A stretch of DNA of 64,000 bases, taken from the NCBI RefSeq assembly GCF_008124525.1, contig NZ_VNHJ01000006.1, forward strand, positions 145,319 to 209,318, given 5' to 3'. The position numbers and the translations under genes are program-made. This document shows, piece by piece, positions 47,237 to 55,959 of the stretch (its first letter is position 1; the number at the start of each line of letters is the position of its first letter). Below the pieces are notes generated by a model. It made no database searches. It was given only the letters and a program-made list of their open reading frames with translations, and had not been told where the DNA came from. Source of the stretch: Oceanicella actignis. GTDB taxonomy: Bacteria; Pseudomonadota; Alphaproteobacteria; Rhodobacterales; Rhodobacteraceae.

Positions 47237-48852
47237 CCGTGTTCCGATCGCGCATCTCGCCCGCCTCGGCCGAGTTCGCCGCCAACCGCGCCGACATGCT
47301 GGCGCTGGTCGATCGGCTGCGCGCGCTCGAGGCGCGGGCCGCCGCCGCCTCGGAGAAACGCCGCGCCCGGTTCGAGGAGCGCGGCCAGCTGACCCCGCGC
47401 GAGCGCGTGGCGCGCCTGCTGGACCCGGGGGCGCCGTTTCTCGAGCTCTTCAGCCTGTGCAACTACATGGTCGAGGACCCCGACCCCGAAACCTCGATCC
47501 CCGGCGGGTCCATGATCGCCGGCATCGGCTTCGTCTCGGGCGTGCGCTGCATGGTGCTGGCCGACGACAGCGGCATCAACGCCGGCGCCGTCACGCCCAA
47601 GAGCGTGGACAAGGCGCTGCGGGTGCTGGACATCGCCATGCGCCAGAAGCTGCCGCTGGTGCATCTGGTCGAAAGCGCCGGCGCCAACCTGATGAACTAC
47701 GAGGTCGAGCTGTGGGCCCATGGCGGCGCCATGTTCTGCAAGCTGGCGCGGCTGAGCGCGGCGGGCATCCCCACGATCACGGTCCTGCACGGCCCCTCGA
47801 CCGCGGGCGGCGCCTATCAGCCGGGCCTGTCGGACTACGTCATCGGCGTGCGCCGCAACGGCATGGCCGCGCTGGCGGGCGCGGCGCTGGTGCGCGCCGC
47901 GACGGGCGAAAGCGCGACCGACGCCGAGCTGGGCGGGGTGGACATGCACGCCTCGGTCTCGGGGCTGGTCGAGTATGTGGCCGAGGACGACGCCGAGGGC
48001 CTGGCCATGGCGCGCGAGCTGATGGCCCGGCTCGACTGGAACCGCCGCTGCGCCGCGCCGCGCCCCTCCTTCGCCGAGCCCCTGCACGACCCGGACGAGA
48101 TCGCCGGCCTCGTCCCCGTGGACTATCGCAAGCCCTACGACATGCGCGAGCTGGCCGCGCGGCTGGTCGACGGCTCGGACTTCATGGACTTCAAGCCGCG
48201 CTTCGGCGCCTCGACCGTGTGCCTTCAGGCCGCGATCCATGGCGTCGAGGTGGGCATCATCGGCAACAACGGCCCCATCGATCCGCAGGGCGCGGCCAAG
48301 GCGGCGCAGTTCATCCAGCTGTGCGACCAGGCCGACGCGCCGCTGATCTTCCTGTCCAACACCACCGGCTACATCGTCGGCGTCGAAAGCGAGCGCGCCG
48401 GCATGATCAAGCATGGCTCGAAGATGATCCAGGCGGTGTCGAACGCGCGCGTGCCCAAGATCACGCTCTATGTCGGGGCCAGCTTCGGCGCCGGGAACTA
48501 CGGCATGTGCGGGCTGGGCTACGACCCCGACTTCCTGTTCGCCTGGCCCAATGCGCGCACGGGGGTGATGGGCGGCGCGCAGGCCGCCGGCGCCATGGAT
48601 CTGGTCGCCCGCGCTGGCCTGCGCCGGCGCGGCCTCGAGCCCGACGAGGACAGGCTGGCCGCCCAGCGCGCCGCCATCCAGGCCCATTTCGAGCGGCAGG
48701 AGGACGCCTTCTACACCTCGGGCCGGATGCTGGACATGGGCGTGATCGACCCGCGCGACAGCCGCAAGGTGCTGGCCTTCGCCCTGCAGACCTGCCGCGA
48801 GGCGCGCGCGCGCCGCCTTCGGCCCAACGCCTTCGGCGTGGCGAGGATGTGA
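47233..48852 (+). CDS. Acyl-CoA carboxylase beta subunit (carboxyltransferase)
   Basis: 539 residues. Transfers the carboxyl group from carboxybiotin to an acyl- or enoyl-CoA. Full carboxyltransferase domains: N-terminal (ERGQLTPRERVARLLDPGAPFLEL, GAVTPKSVDKALRVLDIA) and C-terminal (IIGNNGPIDPQGAAKAAQFIQLCDQADAPLIFLSNTTGYIVG, FGAGNYGMCG, PNARTGVMGG). It most resembles the methylcrotonyl/geranyl-CoA carboxylase branch. The exact acyl group cannot be fixed by eye. AtuA upstream favours geranyl-CoA-like substrates. Confidence 0.93.
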   Translation: MTVFRSRISPASAEFAANRADMLALVDRLRALEARAAAASEKRRARFEERGQLTPRERVARLLDPGAPFLELFSLCNYMVEDPDPETSIPGGSMIAGIGFVSGVRCMVLADDSGINAGAVTPKSVDKALRVLDIAMRQKLPLVHLVESAGANLMNYEVELWAHGGAMFCKLARLSAAGIPTITVLHGPSTAGGAYQPGLSDYVIGVRRNGMAALAGAALVRAATGESATDAELGGVDMHASVSGLVEYVAEDDAEGLAMARELMARLDWNRRCAAPRPSFAEPLHDPDEIAGLVPVDYRKPYDMRELAARLVDGSDFMDFKPRFGASTVCLQAAIHGVEVGIIGNNGPIDPQGAAKAAQFIQLCDQADAPLIFLSNTTGYIVGVESERAGMIKHGSKMIQAVSNARVPKITLYVGASFGAGNYGMCGLGYDPDFLFAWPNARTGVMGGAQAAGAMDLVARAGLRRRGLEPDEDRLAAQRAAIQAHFERQEDAFYTSGRMLDMGVIDPRDSRKVLAFALQTCREARARRLRPNAFGVARM

Positions 48853-48854
48853 CC

Positions 48855-49655
48855 ATGGCCCGGAGCGAAATCGAGATCGAGCGCGACGGCCCCTGGCGCA
48901 CCGTCTGGCTTTCGCGGCCGCAGGCGCGCAACGCCCTCACGCCGCAGATGGCCGCGCAGCTGCGCGAGGCCTGCGCGGCCATGGTCGCCGAGGGCGCGCG
49001 CGGCCTGACGCTGCGCGGGCGCGGCGGGGTGTTCTGCGCCGGCGGCGACCTCAAGGGCTTCGCCGCCGCGCTTGACGGCGGCTTGGACCGCGCCGCCGCC
49101 GAGCGGATGAGCCGCGAGGCCGCGCGCCTGTTCGACGAGATCGACGCGCTGCCCATCCTGGTCGTGGCCGCGGTCGAGGGCGCGGCCGCCGCCGGCGGGG
49201 TGGGGCTGATGTGCGTCGCCGACGTCGCCATCGCGGCCGAGGACGCGCGCCTGGCCCTGACCGAGACGCGGCTGGGCCTGTCGCCCGCCCAGATCGCCCC
49301 TTTCGTGCTGCGGCGCACGGGGCCGGCGGCGGCGCGGCGGCTCATGCTGACCGGCGCCGCCCTCGACGCGCGCGAGGCCCAGCGCCTCGGCCTTGTGGAT
49401 CAGGCCGTGCCCGCGGACCGGCTCGACGCGGCGCTGGCGGCCGTGCGCGCGCAGGCCCTCGCGGCCGCGCCCGGCGCCGTGGCCGAGACCAAGGCCCTGC
49501 TGCGCGCGCTGCCGGGGCTGGAGCGCGCGGCGCAGATCGAGCGCGCCGCGCGCGGCTTCGCCCGCCTTCTGACCGGCGACGAGGCGCGCGAGGGGCTGGC
49601 CGCCTTCGCCGCTCGCCGCAAACCGCGCTGGGCCTTGGCGGCCCCGGAGGAATGA
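48855..49655 (+). CDS. Enoyl-CoA hydratase/isomerase family protein
   Basis: 266 residues from the ATG two bases after the carboxylase stop. Crotonase fold: oxyanion hole FCAGGDLKGF (about 60-69) and EGAAAAGGVGLMCVADVAIAAEDARLALTETRLGLSP. Its place between beta and alpha carboxylase genes matches AtuE (isohexenylglutaconyl-CoA hydratase) and LiuC (methylglutaconyl-CoA hydratase). It should hydrate the carboxylated enoyl-CoA. ATGA overlap with the alpha-subunit gene. Confidence 0.9.
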   Translation: MARSEIEIERDGPWRTVWLSRPQARNALTPQMAAQLREACAAMVAEGARGLTLRGRGGVFCAGGDLKGFAAALDGGLDRAAAERMSREAARLFDEIDALPILVVAAVEGAAAAGGVGLMCVADVAIAAEDARLALTETRLGLSPAQIAPFVLRRTGPAAARRLMLTGAALDAREAQRLGLVDQAVPADRLDAALAAVRAQALAAAPGAVAETKALLRALPGLERAAQIERAARGFARLLTGDEAREGLAAFAARRKPRWALAAPEE

Positions 49656-51610
49656 GCATGTTCGACTCCATCCTTGTCGCCAATCGCGGCGAGATCGCCC
49701 TGCGCGTGATGCGCGCCGCGCGCAGCCTGGGGCTGCGCTGCATCGCCGTCCATTCGGACGAGGACGCCGACGCCCCCCATGTCGCCTTCGCCGACGACGC
49801 CGCGTGCATCGGCCCCGCCCCGGCGGCGCAAAGCTATCTGAACGCCGAGGCGATCCTGCGCGCGGCGCGCCGGACCGGGGCGCAGGCGATCCACCCGGGC
49901 TATGGCTTCCTGTCCGAGAACGCCGACTTCGCCCGCGCGGTCGAGGCGGCGGGGCTGGTCTTCGTCGGCCCGCCGCCCGAAGCCATCGCGCTGATGGGCG
50001 ACAAGGCCGCCGCGCGCCGGCGCGTGGCCGAGGCCGGCGTGCCCTGCCTGCCCGGATATGACGGCCCCGACCAGTCCGACGCGCGCCTGATCGCCGAGGC
50101 GCGCGCCATCGGCGCGCCGCTCATGGTCAAGGCCGCGGCGGGCGGGGGCGGGCGCGGCATGCGCCTTGTGCGCGAGCTTGACGCGCTGCCCGACGCCCTC
50201 GCCCGCGCCCGGGCCGAGGCCCTGGCCGCCTTCGGGTCGGACGCGCTGATCCTGGAACGCGCGGCGCTGGGCGCGCGGCATGTCGAGATCCAGATCATGG
50301 CCGACGCCCACGGCGCGACGATCCATCTGGGCGAGCGCGACTGTTCGGTGCAGCGCCGCCACCAGAAGCTGATCGAAGAGGCCCCCAGCCCCGCCCTCGA
50401 TCCCGAGCTGCGCGCGCGCATGGGCGCGGCGGCGACGGCGGCGGCGCGCGCGGCGGGGTATCGCGGCGCCGGCACGGTCGAGTTCCTTCTGGACCGGGGC
50501 GGCGACTTCTTCTTTCTCGAGATGAACACGCGCCTTCAGGTCGAGCACCCCGTGACCGAGGCGGTCTGCGGCCTTGACCTTGTCGCGCTTCAGATCCGCG
50601 TCGCGCAGGGCGCGCCCCTTGGCCTTGCGCAGGAGGATGTGCGCCTGAACGGCCACGCCATCGAGGTTCGCCTGTGCGCCGAGGATCCCGCCGCGGGGTT
50701 CCTGCCCTCGACCGGGCCGGTGGCGCTGTGGCGCGCGCCCGAGGGCGTGCGCGTCGATCACGGCGTGGGGCCGCGCATCTCGGCCCATTACGACTCGATG
50801 GCGGCCAAGATCATCGCCCATGGCCCCGACCGCGAAACCGCGCGCCGGCGGCTGATCGCCGCGCTCGAGCGCACGGCGCTGCTGGGGCCGGCGACCAATC
50901 GCGGCTTTCTGATCGCCGCCCTGCGCGCGCCGCTGTTCGCGCAAGGCGCCGCGACGACCGCCTTTCTGGACGAGGCGGGCGTGGACCCCGCGCCGCCCCT
51001 GAGCGAAGAGGACTGGGCGCTGGGCGCGCTGGCCGCCTTCCTGCGCGGGCGCCGCGCCTCGCGCGCGGCCATGGTCTCGGACCCCGCCGGGCTCGAGAAC
51101 TGGTCCAGCGCCGGCGCCGCGGCATGGACGGCGCGCCTGCGCGCCGCCGAGGCCGAGCGCGCCCTTCGCGTGAGCGCGCGCGGCGCGGCGCTGCGCGTCG
51201 AGACCGGCGCCGCCGCCTTCGCCGCCCGGATCGAGCGCGACGAGCCCGACGGGGCGACGCTGCGCCTCGACGAAAGGCGCGTGCGCATGTTCCACGCCGC
51301 GCAGGGCGACGCGCTGCTGCTGGCCCTGCCCTGGCGCGACCTGCGCTTCACGCGCGCCGACCGCGCCGCCGCCGCGGGCGACCAGGCCGGGCCGGGGCTT
51401 GTGCGCGCGCCCATGCACGGCGTGCTGACCGACATGGCCGCCGAGCCGGGGCTTGAGGTCGCCCAGGGCCAGCGCCTGGCCACGCTCGAGGCGATGAAGA
51501 TGCAGCACGACATCCGCGCCCCCGCCGCCGGGCGCGTCAAGGCCGTGCACGCGCAGGCCGGCGCGCAGGTGGCCGCGGGCGATCCGCTGGTCGAGATCGA
51601 AGAGCCGTGA
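49652..51610 (+). CDS. Acyl-CoA carboxylase alpha subunit (biotin carboxylase + biotin carrier)
   Basis: 652 residues; ATG at 49652, with a second in-frame ATG two codons later. ATP-dependent biotin carboxylase (about 1-445): SILVANRGEIALRVMRAAR, ATP-grasp loop KAAAGGGGRGMR, LERAALGARHVEIQIMAD, FFLEMNTRLQVEHPVTE. After a variable linker comes a C-terminal biotinyl domain with Lys616 in LEAMKMQHDI. Together with the beta subunit it makes a complete two-subunit acyl-CoA carboxylase. Biotin must be attached by a ligase encoded elsewhere. Confidence 0.95.
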   Translation: MSMFDSILVANRGEIALRVMRAARSLGLRCIAVHSDEDADAPHVAFADDAACIGPAPAAQSYLNAEAILRAARRTGAQAIHPGYGFLSENADFARAVEAAGLVFVGPPPEAIALMGDKAAARRRVAEAGVPCLPGYDGPDQSDARLIAEARAIGAPLMVKAAAGGGGRGMRLVRELDALPDALARARAEALAAFGSDALILERAALGARHVEIQIMADAHGATIHLGERDCSVQRRHQKLIEEAPSPALDPELRARMGAAATAAARAAGYRGAGTVEFLLDRGGDFFFLEMNTRLQVEHPVTEAVCGLDLVALQIRVAQGAPLGLAQEDVRLNGHAIEVRLCAEDPAAGFLPSTGPVALWRAPEGVRVDHGVGPRISAHYDSMAAKIIAHGPDRETARRRLIAALERTALLGPATNRGFLIAALRAPLFAQGAATTAFLDEAGVDPAPPLSEEDWALGALAAFLRGRRASRAAMVSDPAGLENWSSAGAAAWTARLRAAEAERALRVSARGAALRVETGAAAFAARIERDEPDGATLRLDERRVRMFHAAQGDALLLALPWRDLRFTRADRAAAAGDQAGPGLVRAPMHGVLTDMAAEPGLEVAQGQRLATLEAMKMQHDIRAPAAGRVKAVHAQAGAQVAAGDPLVEIEEP

Positions 51611-51635
51611 CGCGGCGCCGGGAAAGGAGCGAGCC

Positions 51636-52766
51636 ATGAACTCGGAGCTTTGCCGAAGGCTGGGCATCGAATTTCCCCTGTTCGCCTTCTCGCACTGCCG
51701 CGACGTGGTGGCGGCGGTTTCGCGCGCGGGGGGCATGGGCGTGTTCGGGGCGGTGAAATACACGCCCGACGAGCTGCGGCGCGAGCTGGCCTGGATCGAC
51801 GCCCATTGCGACGGCAAGCCCTACGGGGTGGATCTGATCGTGCCCAACGCCATGGCCGGCAAGGGCATGGCGCTGGAGGACGACGCCCTGGCGGCCATGC
51901 TGCCCGAGCCCCAGCGCGCCTTCGTCGAGCGCCTTCTGGCCCAGGGCGGCCTGCCCGCCGCCGATCTCGACCAGGACCGCCGCGCCGCCCTGCGCGCCGC
52001 GCGCAACATGAGCGAGGCCGGCGCGGCCGAGATGCTCGAGGTCGCCTTCTCTTTTCCCATCCGCCTGATCGCCAATGCGCTGGGCGCGCCGCCGGCGGCG
52101 ATGATCGAGATGGCCCGCGCGCGGGGCGTCCCGGTGGCCGCGCTGGTGGGCGCGCGCGAGCATGCGCTTGCGCAGATCGCGGCGGGCGTCGACATCCTGG
52201 TCGCGGCCGGCGCCGAGGCCGGCGGCCATTGCGGCGAGGTCCCGACCATGGTTCTGGTCCCCGAGGTGGTCGAGGTCGCGGGCGACGTTCCCGTGCTGGC
52301 CGCCGGCGGCATCGTGACCGGCCGCCAGATGGCGGCGGCCATGGCGATGGGCGCGGCCGGGGCCTGGTGCGGCTCGGTCTGGCTGACCACCGCCGAGGCC
52401 GAACCCCCCGAGCCGATCAAGCGCAAGCTGCTGGCCGCCGGCTCGCGCGACACGGTGCGCGCGCGCAGCCGCACGGGCAAGCCCTCGCGCCAGCTGCGCT
52501 CGGCCTGGACCGATGCGTGGGAAGGCCCCGACGCGCCGCCGCCCCTGCCCATGCCGCTGCAATCGCTGCTGACCGAACCGGCGCTCGCCCGTGTCGAGAA
52601 GCTGGCCGCCGCGGGCCATCCCGGCGCCGAGCGGCTGGCCACCTATTGGGTCGGGCAGGGCGTGGGGCTGATGCGCGCCGCCGGCTCGGCCGCCGCCGTG
52701 GTGCAGGAGTTCAAGACCGACTTCCTGGCCGCCTACGAGCGCCTGTCGCGCCTTCTGGAGGAATGA
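51636..52766 (+). CDS. Nitronate monooxygenase family flavoprotein
   Basis: 376 residues. TIM-barrel FMN protein of the NMO/2-nitropropane dioxygenase family: RLGIEFPLFAFSHCRDVVAAVSRAGGMGVFG, VAAGAEAGGHCGEVPTMVLVPEVV (the GGHxG segment with the catalytic-region His), VPVLAAGGIVTGRQMAAAMAMGAAGAWCGSVWL (FMN phosphate). It is longer than compact NMOs, with extra residues in the middle and at the C-terminus (YWVGQGVGLMRAAGSAAAVVQEF). In acyl-CoA catabolic clusters such proteins may detoxify nitronates such as 3-nitropropionate or act as another flavin enzyme. AAAGGAG precedes the ATG. Confidence 0.88.
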   Translation: MNSELCRRLGIEFPLFAFSHCRDVVAAVSRAGGMGVFGAVKYTPDELRRELAWIDAHCDGKPYGVDLIVPNAMAGKGMALEDDALAAMLPEPQRAFVERLLAQGGLPAADLDQDRRAALRAARNMSEAGAAEMLEVAFSFPIRLIANALGAPPAAMIEMARARGVPVAALVGAREHALAQIAAGVDILVAAGAEAGGHCGEVPTMVLVPEVVEVAGDVPVLAAGGIVTGRQMAAAMAMGAAGAWCGSVWLTTAEAEPPEPIKRKLLAAGSRDTVRARSRTGKPSRQLRSAWTDAWEGPDAPPPLPMPLQSLLTEPALARVEKLAAAGHPGAERLATYWVGQGVGLMRAAGSAAAVVQEFKTDFLAAYERLSRLLEE

Positions 52767-53563
52767 ACATGATCGAGCAAGCCCGCGATTTCCGCGAAGA
52801 GAGCGAGACGCTGCACGCCGTCGTCGCCGATCTGCCCGAGGCCGATTTCGACCGCCCGACGCAGTTCAAGGGCTGGACGATCAACGACGTTCTGGGGCAC
52901 CTGCATTTCTGGAACGTCGCCGCCGACCGCTCGCTGACGGACGAGCGCGCCTTCGACCAGATGTTGGCGCCGGTCATGGATCGGCTGGGCCGGCGCGGCC
53001 TGCGCCAGGCCGAGGACGAATGGCTGGGCGGCCTGCGCGGCCACGCGCTGCGCGAGGCCTGGCGCGCGCACTATCTGGACATGGCCGCGCGCTGGGCCGA
53101 GGCCGACCCCAGGGCGCGCGTGAAATGGGCCGGGCCCAGCATGTCGGCGCGCTCGTCCATCTCGGCGCGCATCATGGAGACCTGGGCCCATGGGCAGGAG
53201 GTGTTCGACCTTCTGGGGCTGGAGCGCAAAGAGACCGACCGCATCCGCAACGTCGTGGTGCTGGGGGTGAACGCCTATGGCTGGTCGTTCCGCGTGCGCG
53301 GCGAAGAGCCCCCCGCCCCCATGCCGCGCCTGCGGCTGACCGCGCCCTCGGGCGCCGTGTGGGAGTTCGGCGAGGGCCCGGATCTGATCGAGGGATCGGC
53401 CGTCGAGTTCTGTCAGGTCGTGACCCAGACGCGCAACGTCGCCGACACCGCCCTGCGCATGGTCGGCCCGACCGCCGAGCGCTGGATGCGCACGGCCCAA
53501 TGCTTCGCCGGACCGCCCGAGACGCCGCCCGCGCCGGGCACGCGCGGCCCGGTTCGGCGCTGA
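52763..53563 (+). CDS. TIGR03084-like DinB/mycothiol-type metal-binding protein
   Basis: 266 residues (ATG at 52763 overlapping the previous stop; a second ATG at 52769). The N-terminal helical bundle starts RDFREESETLHAVVADLPEADFDRPTQFKGWTINDVLGHLHFWN and carries potential metal ligands His46/His48, Glu139 and His143 (METWAHGQEVFD). This is the pattern of DinB-like and maleylpyruvate-isomerase-like proteins. The C-terminal part (GWSFRVRGEEPPAPMPRLRLTAPSG) is a small beta domain. The order has no mycothiol, so the usual annotation as mycothiol-dependent is doubtful; glutathione or no thiol are possibilities. Last gene of the catabolic run. Confidence 0.8.
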   Translation: MNMIEQARDFREESETLHAVVADLPEADFDRPTQFKGWTINDVLGHLHFWNVAADRSLTDERAFDQMLAPVMDRLGRRGLRQAEDEWLGGLRGHALREAWRAHYLDMAARWAEADPRARVKWAGPSMSARSSISARIMETWAHGQEVFDLLGLERKETDRIRNVVVLGVNAYGWSFRVRGEEPPAPMPRLRLTAPSGAVWEFGEGPDLIEGSAVEFCQVVTQTRNVADTALRMVGPTAERWMRTAQCFAGPPETPPAPGTRGPVRR

Positions 53564-53658
53564 GGCGCCCGCGCCGGGCGGGCGGGCGGCGCAGATCGCC
53601 GCGCGCGAAAGCGACGCGCCGTCAGGCGCTTGGCGTCGCCGCGGCGGGACCGATCGCC

Positions 53659-53706
53659 GCGTTGCAAGGCGTTGCGATTGACCATCGGCCCTGAAAGTGC
53701 AAATTG
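53659..53706 (+). promoter_or_regulatory. Candidate regulatory region of the TRAP operon
   Basis: Two GCGTTGC repeats start exactly one helical turn apart (53659 and 53669), followed by TTGACC (53678-53683) and, 17 bases on, AAATTG (53701-53706), a poor -10. The repeats could be an activator site for the dctP promoter. The rest of the 216-base gap after 53563 shows nothing clear. Confidence 0.3.
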
Positions 53707-53779
53707 GCAGACCGGACGCGCTCAAACCGCCCGCGCAAAAGGCGGGCCGCGCGCCGATGACATCAGACGGGAGGTATGA

Positions 53780-54871
53780 ATGGAACGCCGCAAGTTTCTG
53801 AAGGGCGCCGCGCTGGGCGGCGCGGCCGCCGCCGCCGGCGGGTTGGCCGCTCCGGCCGTCGCGCAGGCGCGCAAGACGATGACCATCGTCTCGACCTGGC
53901 CGCGCGACTTCCCCGGCCTGGGCATCAGCGCCCAGCGCCTGGCCCAGCGCATCACCGATCTGAGCGAAGGGCGCATCGTCACCGAGTATTTCGCCGCCGG
54001 CGAGCGCGTGGGCGCCTTCGACAGCTTCGACGAGGTCGCCTCGGGCAACGCGCAGGCCTATATCGGCGCCGACTACTACTGGAAGGGCAAGCACCCCGCG
54101 CTGGCCTACTTCACCGCCGTGCCCTTCGGCATGACCTACACCGAGCACACCGCCTGGATGAAATACGCCGGCGGCAACGAGCTGATGGACAAGGTCAAGG
54201 GCGAGTTCGGCCTCAAGGGCCTGCTGGCCGGCAACACGGGCTGCCAGATGGGCGGCTGGTTCAACAAGGAGATCGAGACCGCCGACGATCTCAAGGGCCT
54301 GAAGATGCGCATCCCCGGCCTTGGCGGCGACGTCATGGCCAAGCTGGGCGCCTCGCCGGTGTCGCTGCCCGGCGGCCAGATCTACGAGAACCTCGTCTCC
54401 GGCGCCATCGAGGCGACCGAGTGGGTCGGCCCCTACAACGACTACTTCATGAAGTTCTACGAGGCCGCCAAGTATTACTACTATCCCGGCATGCACGAGC
54501 CGGGCGCGGCCCTGTCGCTGACCATGAACGCGTCCTGGTGGGGCTCGCTGACCGATTGGGAGCGTCAGGTCATCACCGCGGCCGCCTATGAAGAGCACGC
54601 GAACTCGATGGACGAGGTGAACGCGCTCAACGGCGAATACCTGTCGAAGATGATCAACGAGAACGGCGTCGTGCTGAAGGAGTTCTCGGACGAGATCTAC
54701 GAGAGCTTCGCCGAGGCCGCCGCCGAGGTGTTCGAAGAGACGCGCGCCCACTCGGAGCTGACCCGCGAGGTGGACGACAGCTTCCAGAAGGCGCTGCGCG
54801 AGATCGGCGCCTGGATGAAGATCTCGGACGTCGCCTACTCGCAAAAGCGCAACCGCGCGCTGGGCATCTGA
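53780..54871 (+). CDS. TRAP transporter solute receptor (DctP/FcbT1-TakP-like)
   Basis: 363 residues with a Tat-type signal ([19 protein letters not shown], cleaved after AVAQA), implying export of a folded protein. The mature part belongs to the TRAP receptor class seen in 2-oxo-acid and chloroaromatic systems: STWPRDFPGLGISAQRLAQRITDLSEGRI, AAGERVGAFDSFDEVASGNAQAY, LKGLKMRIPGLGGDVMAKLGASPVSLPGGQIYENL and GAIEATEWVGPYNDYFMKFYEAAKYYYYPG. It should bind an organic anion in the periplasm, possibly the carboxylate degraded by the upstream cluster. GGGAGG lies 5 bases before the ATG. Confidence 0.93.
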   Translation: MERRKFLKGAALGGAAAAAGGLAAPAVAQARKTMTIVSTWPRDFPGLGISAQRLAQRITDLSEGRIVTEYFAAGERVGAFDSFDEVASGNAQAYIGADYYWKGKHPALAYFTAVPFGMTYTEHTAWMKYAGGNELMDKVKGEFGLKGLLAGNTGCQMGGWFNKEIETADDLKGLKMRIPGLGGDVMAKLGASPVSLPGGQIYENLVSGAIEATEWVGPYNDYFMKFYEAAKYYYYPGMHEPGAALSLTMNASWWGSLTDWERQVITAAAYEEHANSMDEVNALNGEYLSKMINENGVVLKEFSDEIYESFAEAAAEVFEETRAHSELTREVDDSFQKALREIGAWMKISDVAYSQKRNRALGI

Positions 54872-54891
54872 GCCGCGCCGCTACGATGACG

Positions 54892-54915
54892 GGAACGGGG
54901 CTTCGGCCCCGTTCC
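54892..54915 (+). other. Stem-loop with UUCG tetraloop between dctP and dctQ genes
   Basis: Perfect 10-bp stem (GGAACGGGGC / GCCCCGTTCC) closed by a TTCG loop, an exceptionally stable RNA form, 20 bases past the receptor stop. There is no T tract, so it is more likely a 3' mRNA stabiliser or partial attenuator than a full terminator. Confidence 0.7.
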
Positions 54916-54934
54916 TCGCACAGGGGGGAACGCG

Positions 54935-55945
54935 ATGACCTTGTCTGGCGAAGAGGGCCGCAGGATCGGCAAGGCCGGCGGCAATGACGGGCTGGACGTC
55001 GCCGCGCGGCTTTTCGGCTGGGTCAACCTGGCCATGCTGGCGGTGTTCCTGGCCGAGATCTGGCTGATTTACGGCGCGCCCGAAATGCCGGGCCCGGCGC
55101 AGGCCCTGGCCGGCGGCGGCGCGGCGGCCTGGGTCATGCTGCTGGCCTGGCCGGCGGCGGCGCTGGCGGCGGCCTTCTGGGTCGTGCGCACGCCCCTGCG
55201 CGGCCTGCGCGAGGATTGCGACGACATCGCCGCCTTTAACGCGTTTCTGATCCGCGGCTGCTTCTTCGCGGTGCTGTATGTGGGCATCGCCGACGCCGCG
55301 ATTTCCTTCCTGCGCGTCGAGGGCCTGCTCGAACAGGTCGTCGGCGCCGATCTCGCCTCGGATCTGGGGCGTTCGCATTTCCGCGGGCCGAACGTTCACC
55401 TGCCGCTTGTGGCGCTGGGGTTCGCGACGGCGTTCTTCTCGCGCACGCTCGGCTTCACCTGGCTGGCGCTGCTGATCGTGGCGGCCGAGCTGCTGATCGT
55501 GATCACGCGCTTCATCTTCTCCTACGAGCAGGCCTTCATGGGCGACCTCGTGCGCTTCTGGTATGCGGCGCTGTTCCTGTTCGCCTCGGCCCACACGCTG
55601 ATGGAGGAGGGGCATGTGCGCGTCGACGTGTTCTACGCCGGCTTCCGCCCCCGCACCAAGGGCATGGTGAACGCCGTCGGCACGGTGCTGCTGGGCATGG
55701 TCCTGTGCTGGACGGTCCTCATCATCGGGTTCGCGGGCAGATCGGCCATCATCACCGGCGCGCTCTCGAACTACGAGGTCTCGCAGTCCGGGTTCGGCAT
55801 GTATGTCAAATACCTGATGGCCGGGTATCTGGGCGTGTTCGCCATCACCATGCTGATCCAGTTCACCGCATATTTCTTCGACGCCGTCGCCGACTGGCGC
55901 GGCGAGCCGGGCGGCCGCGCCCATGACGGCGCGCACGCCGCCTGA
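54935..55945 (+). CDS. TRAP transporter small permease (DctQ-like, long form)
   Basis: 336 residues, clearly longer than the common 160-230. Several membrane segments (about 30-50 VNLAMLAVFLAEIWLIYGAP, 62-88, 108-125, 145-190 and 215-300). The DctQ-like core is LLIVAAELLIVITRFIFSYEQAFMGDLVRFWYAALFLFASAHTLMEEGHVRVDVFYAG. The long form goes with large permeases of the same subfamily. It assembles with the large permease encoded 14 bases downstream and helps couple receptor and transport. Confidence 0.9.
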   Translation: MTLSGEEGRRIGKAGGNDGLDVAARLFGWVNLAMLAVFLAEIWLIYGAPEMPGPAQALAGGGAAAWVMLLAWPAAALAAAFWVVRTPLRGLREDCDDIAAFNAFLIRGCFFAVLYVGIADAAISFLRVEGLLEQVVGADLASDLGRSHFRGPNVHLPLVALGFATAFFSRTLGFTWLALLIVAAELLIVITRFIFSYEQAFMGDLVRFWYAALFLFASAHTLMEEGHVRVDVFYAGFRPRTKGMVNAVGTVLLGMVLCWTVLIIGFAGRSAIITGALSNYEVSQSGFGMYVKYLMAGYLGVFAITMLIQFTAYFFDAVADWRGEPGGRAHDGAHAA

Positions 55946-55959
55946 TCGGAATCGCTGAC

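Noticed and set aside
47233..48852. Assigning geranyl-CoA carboxylase to the beta subunit
   Set aside because: Geranyl- and methylcrotonyl-CoA carboxylases differ at few active-site residues that I could not align reliably by eye; only the branch is stated.
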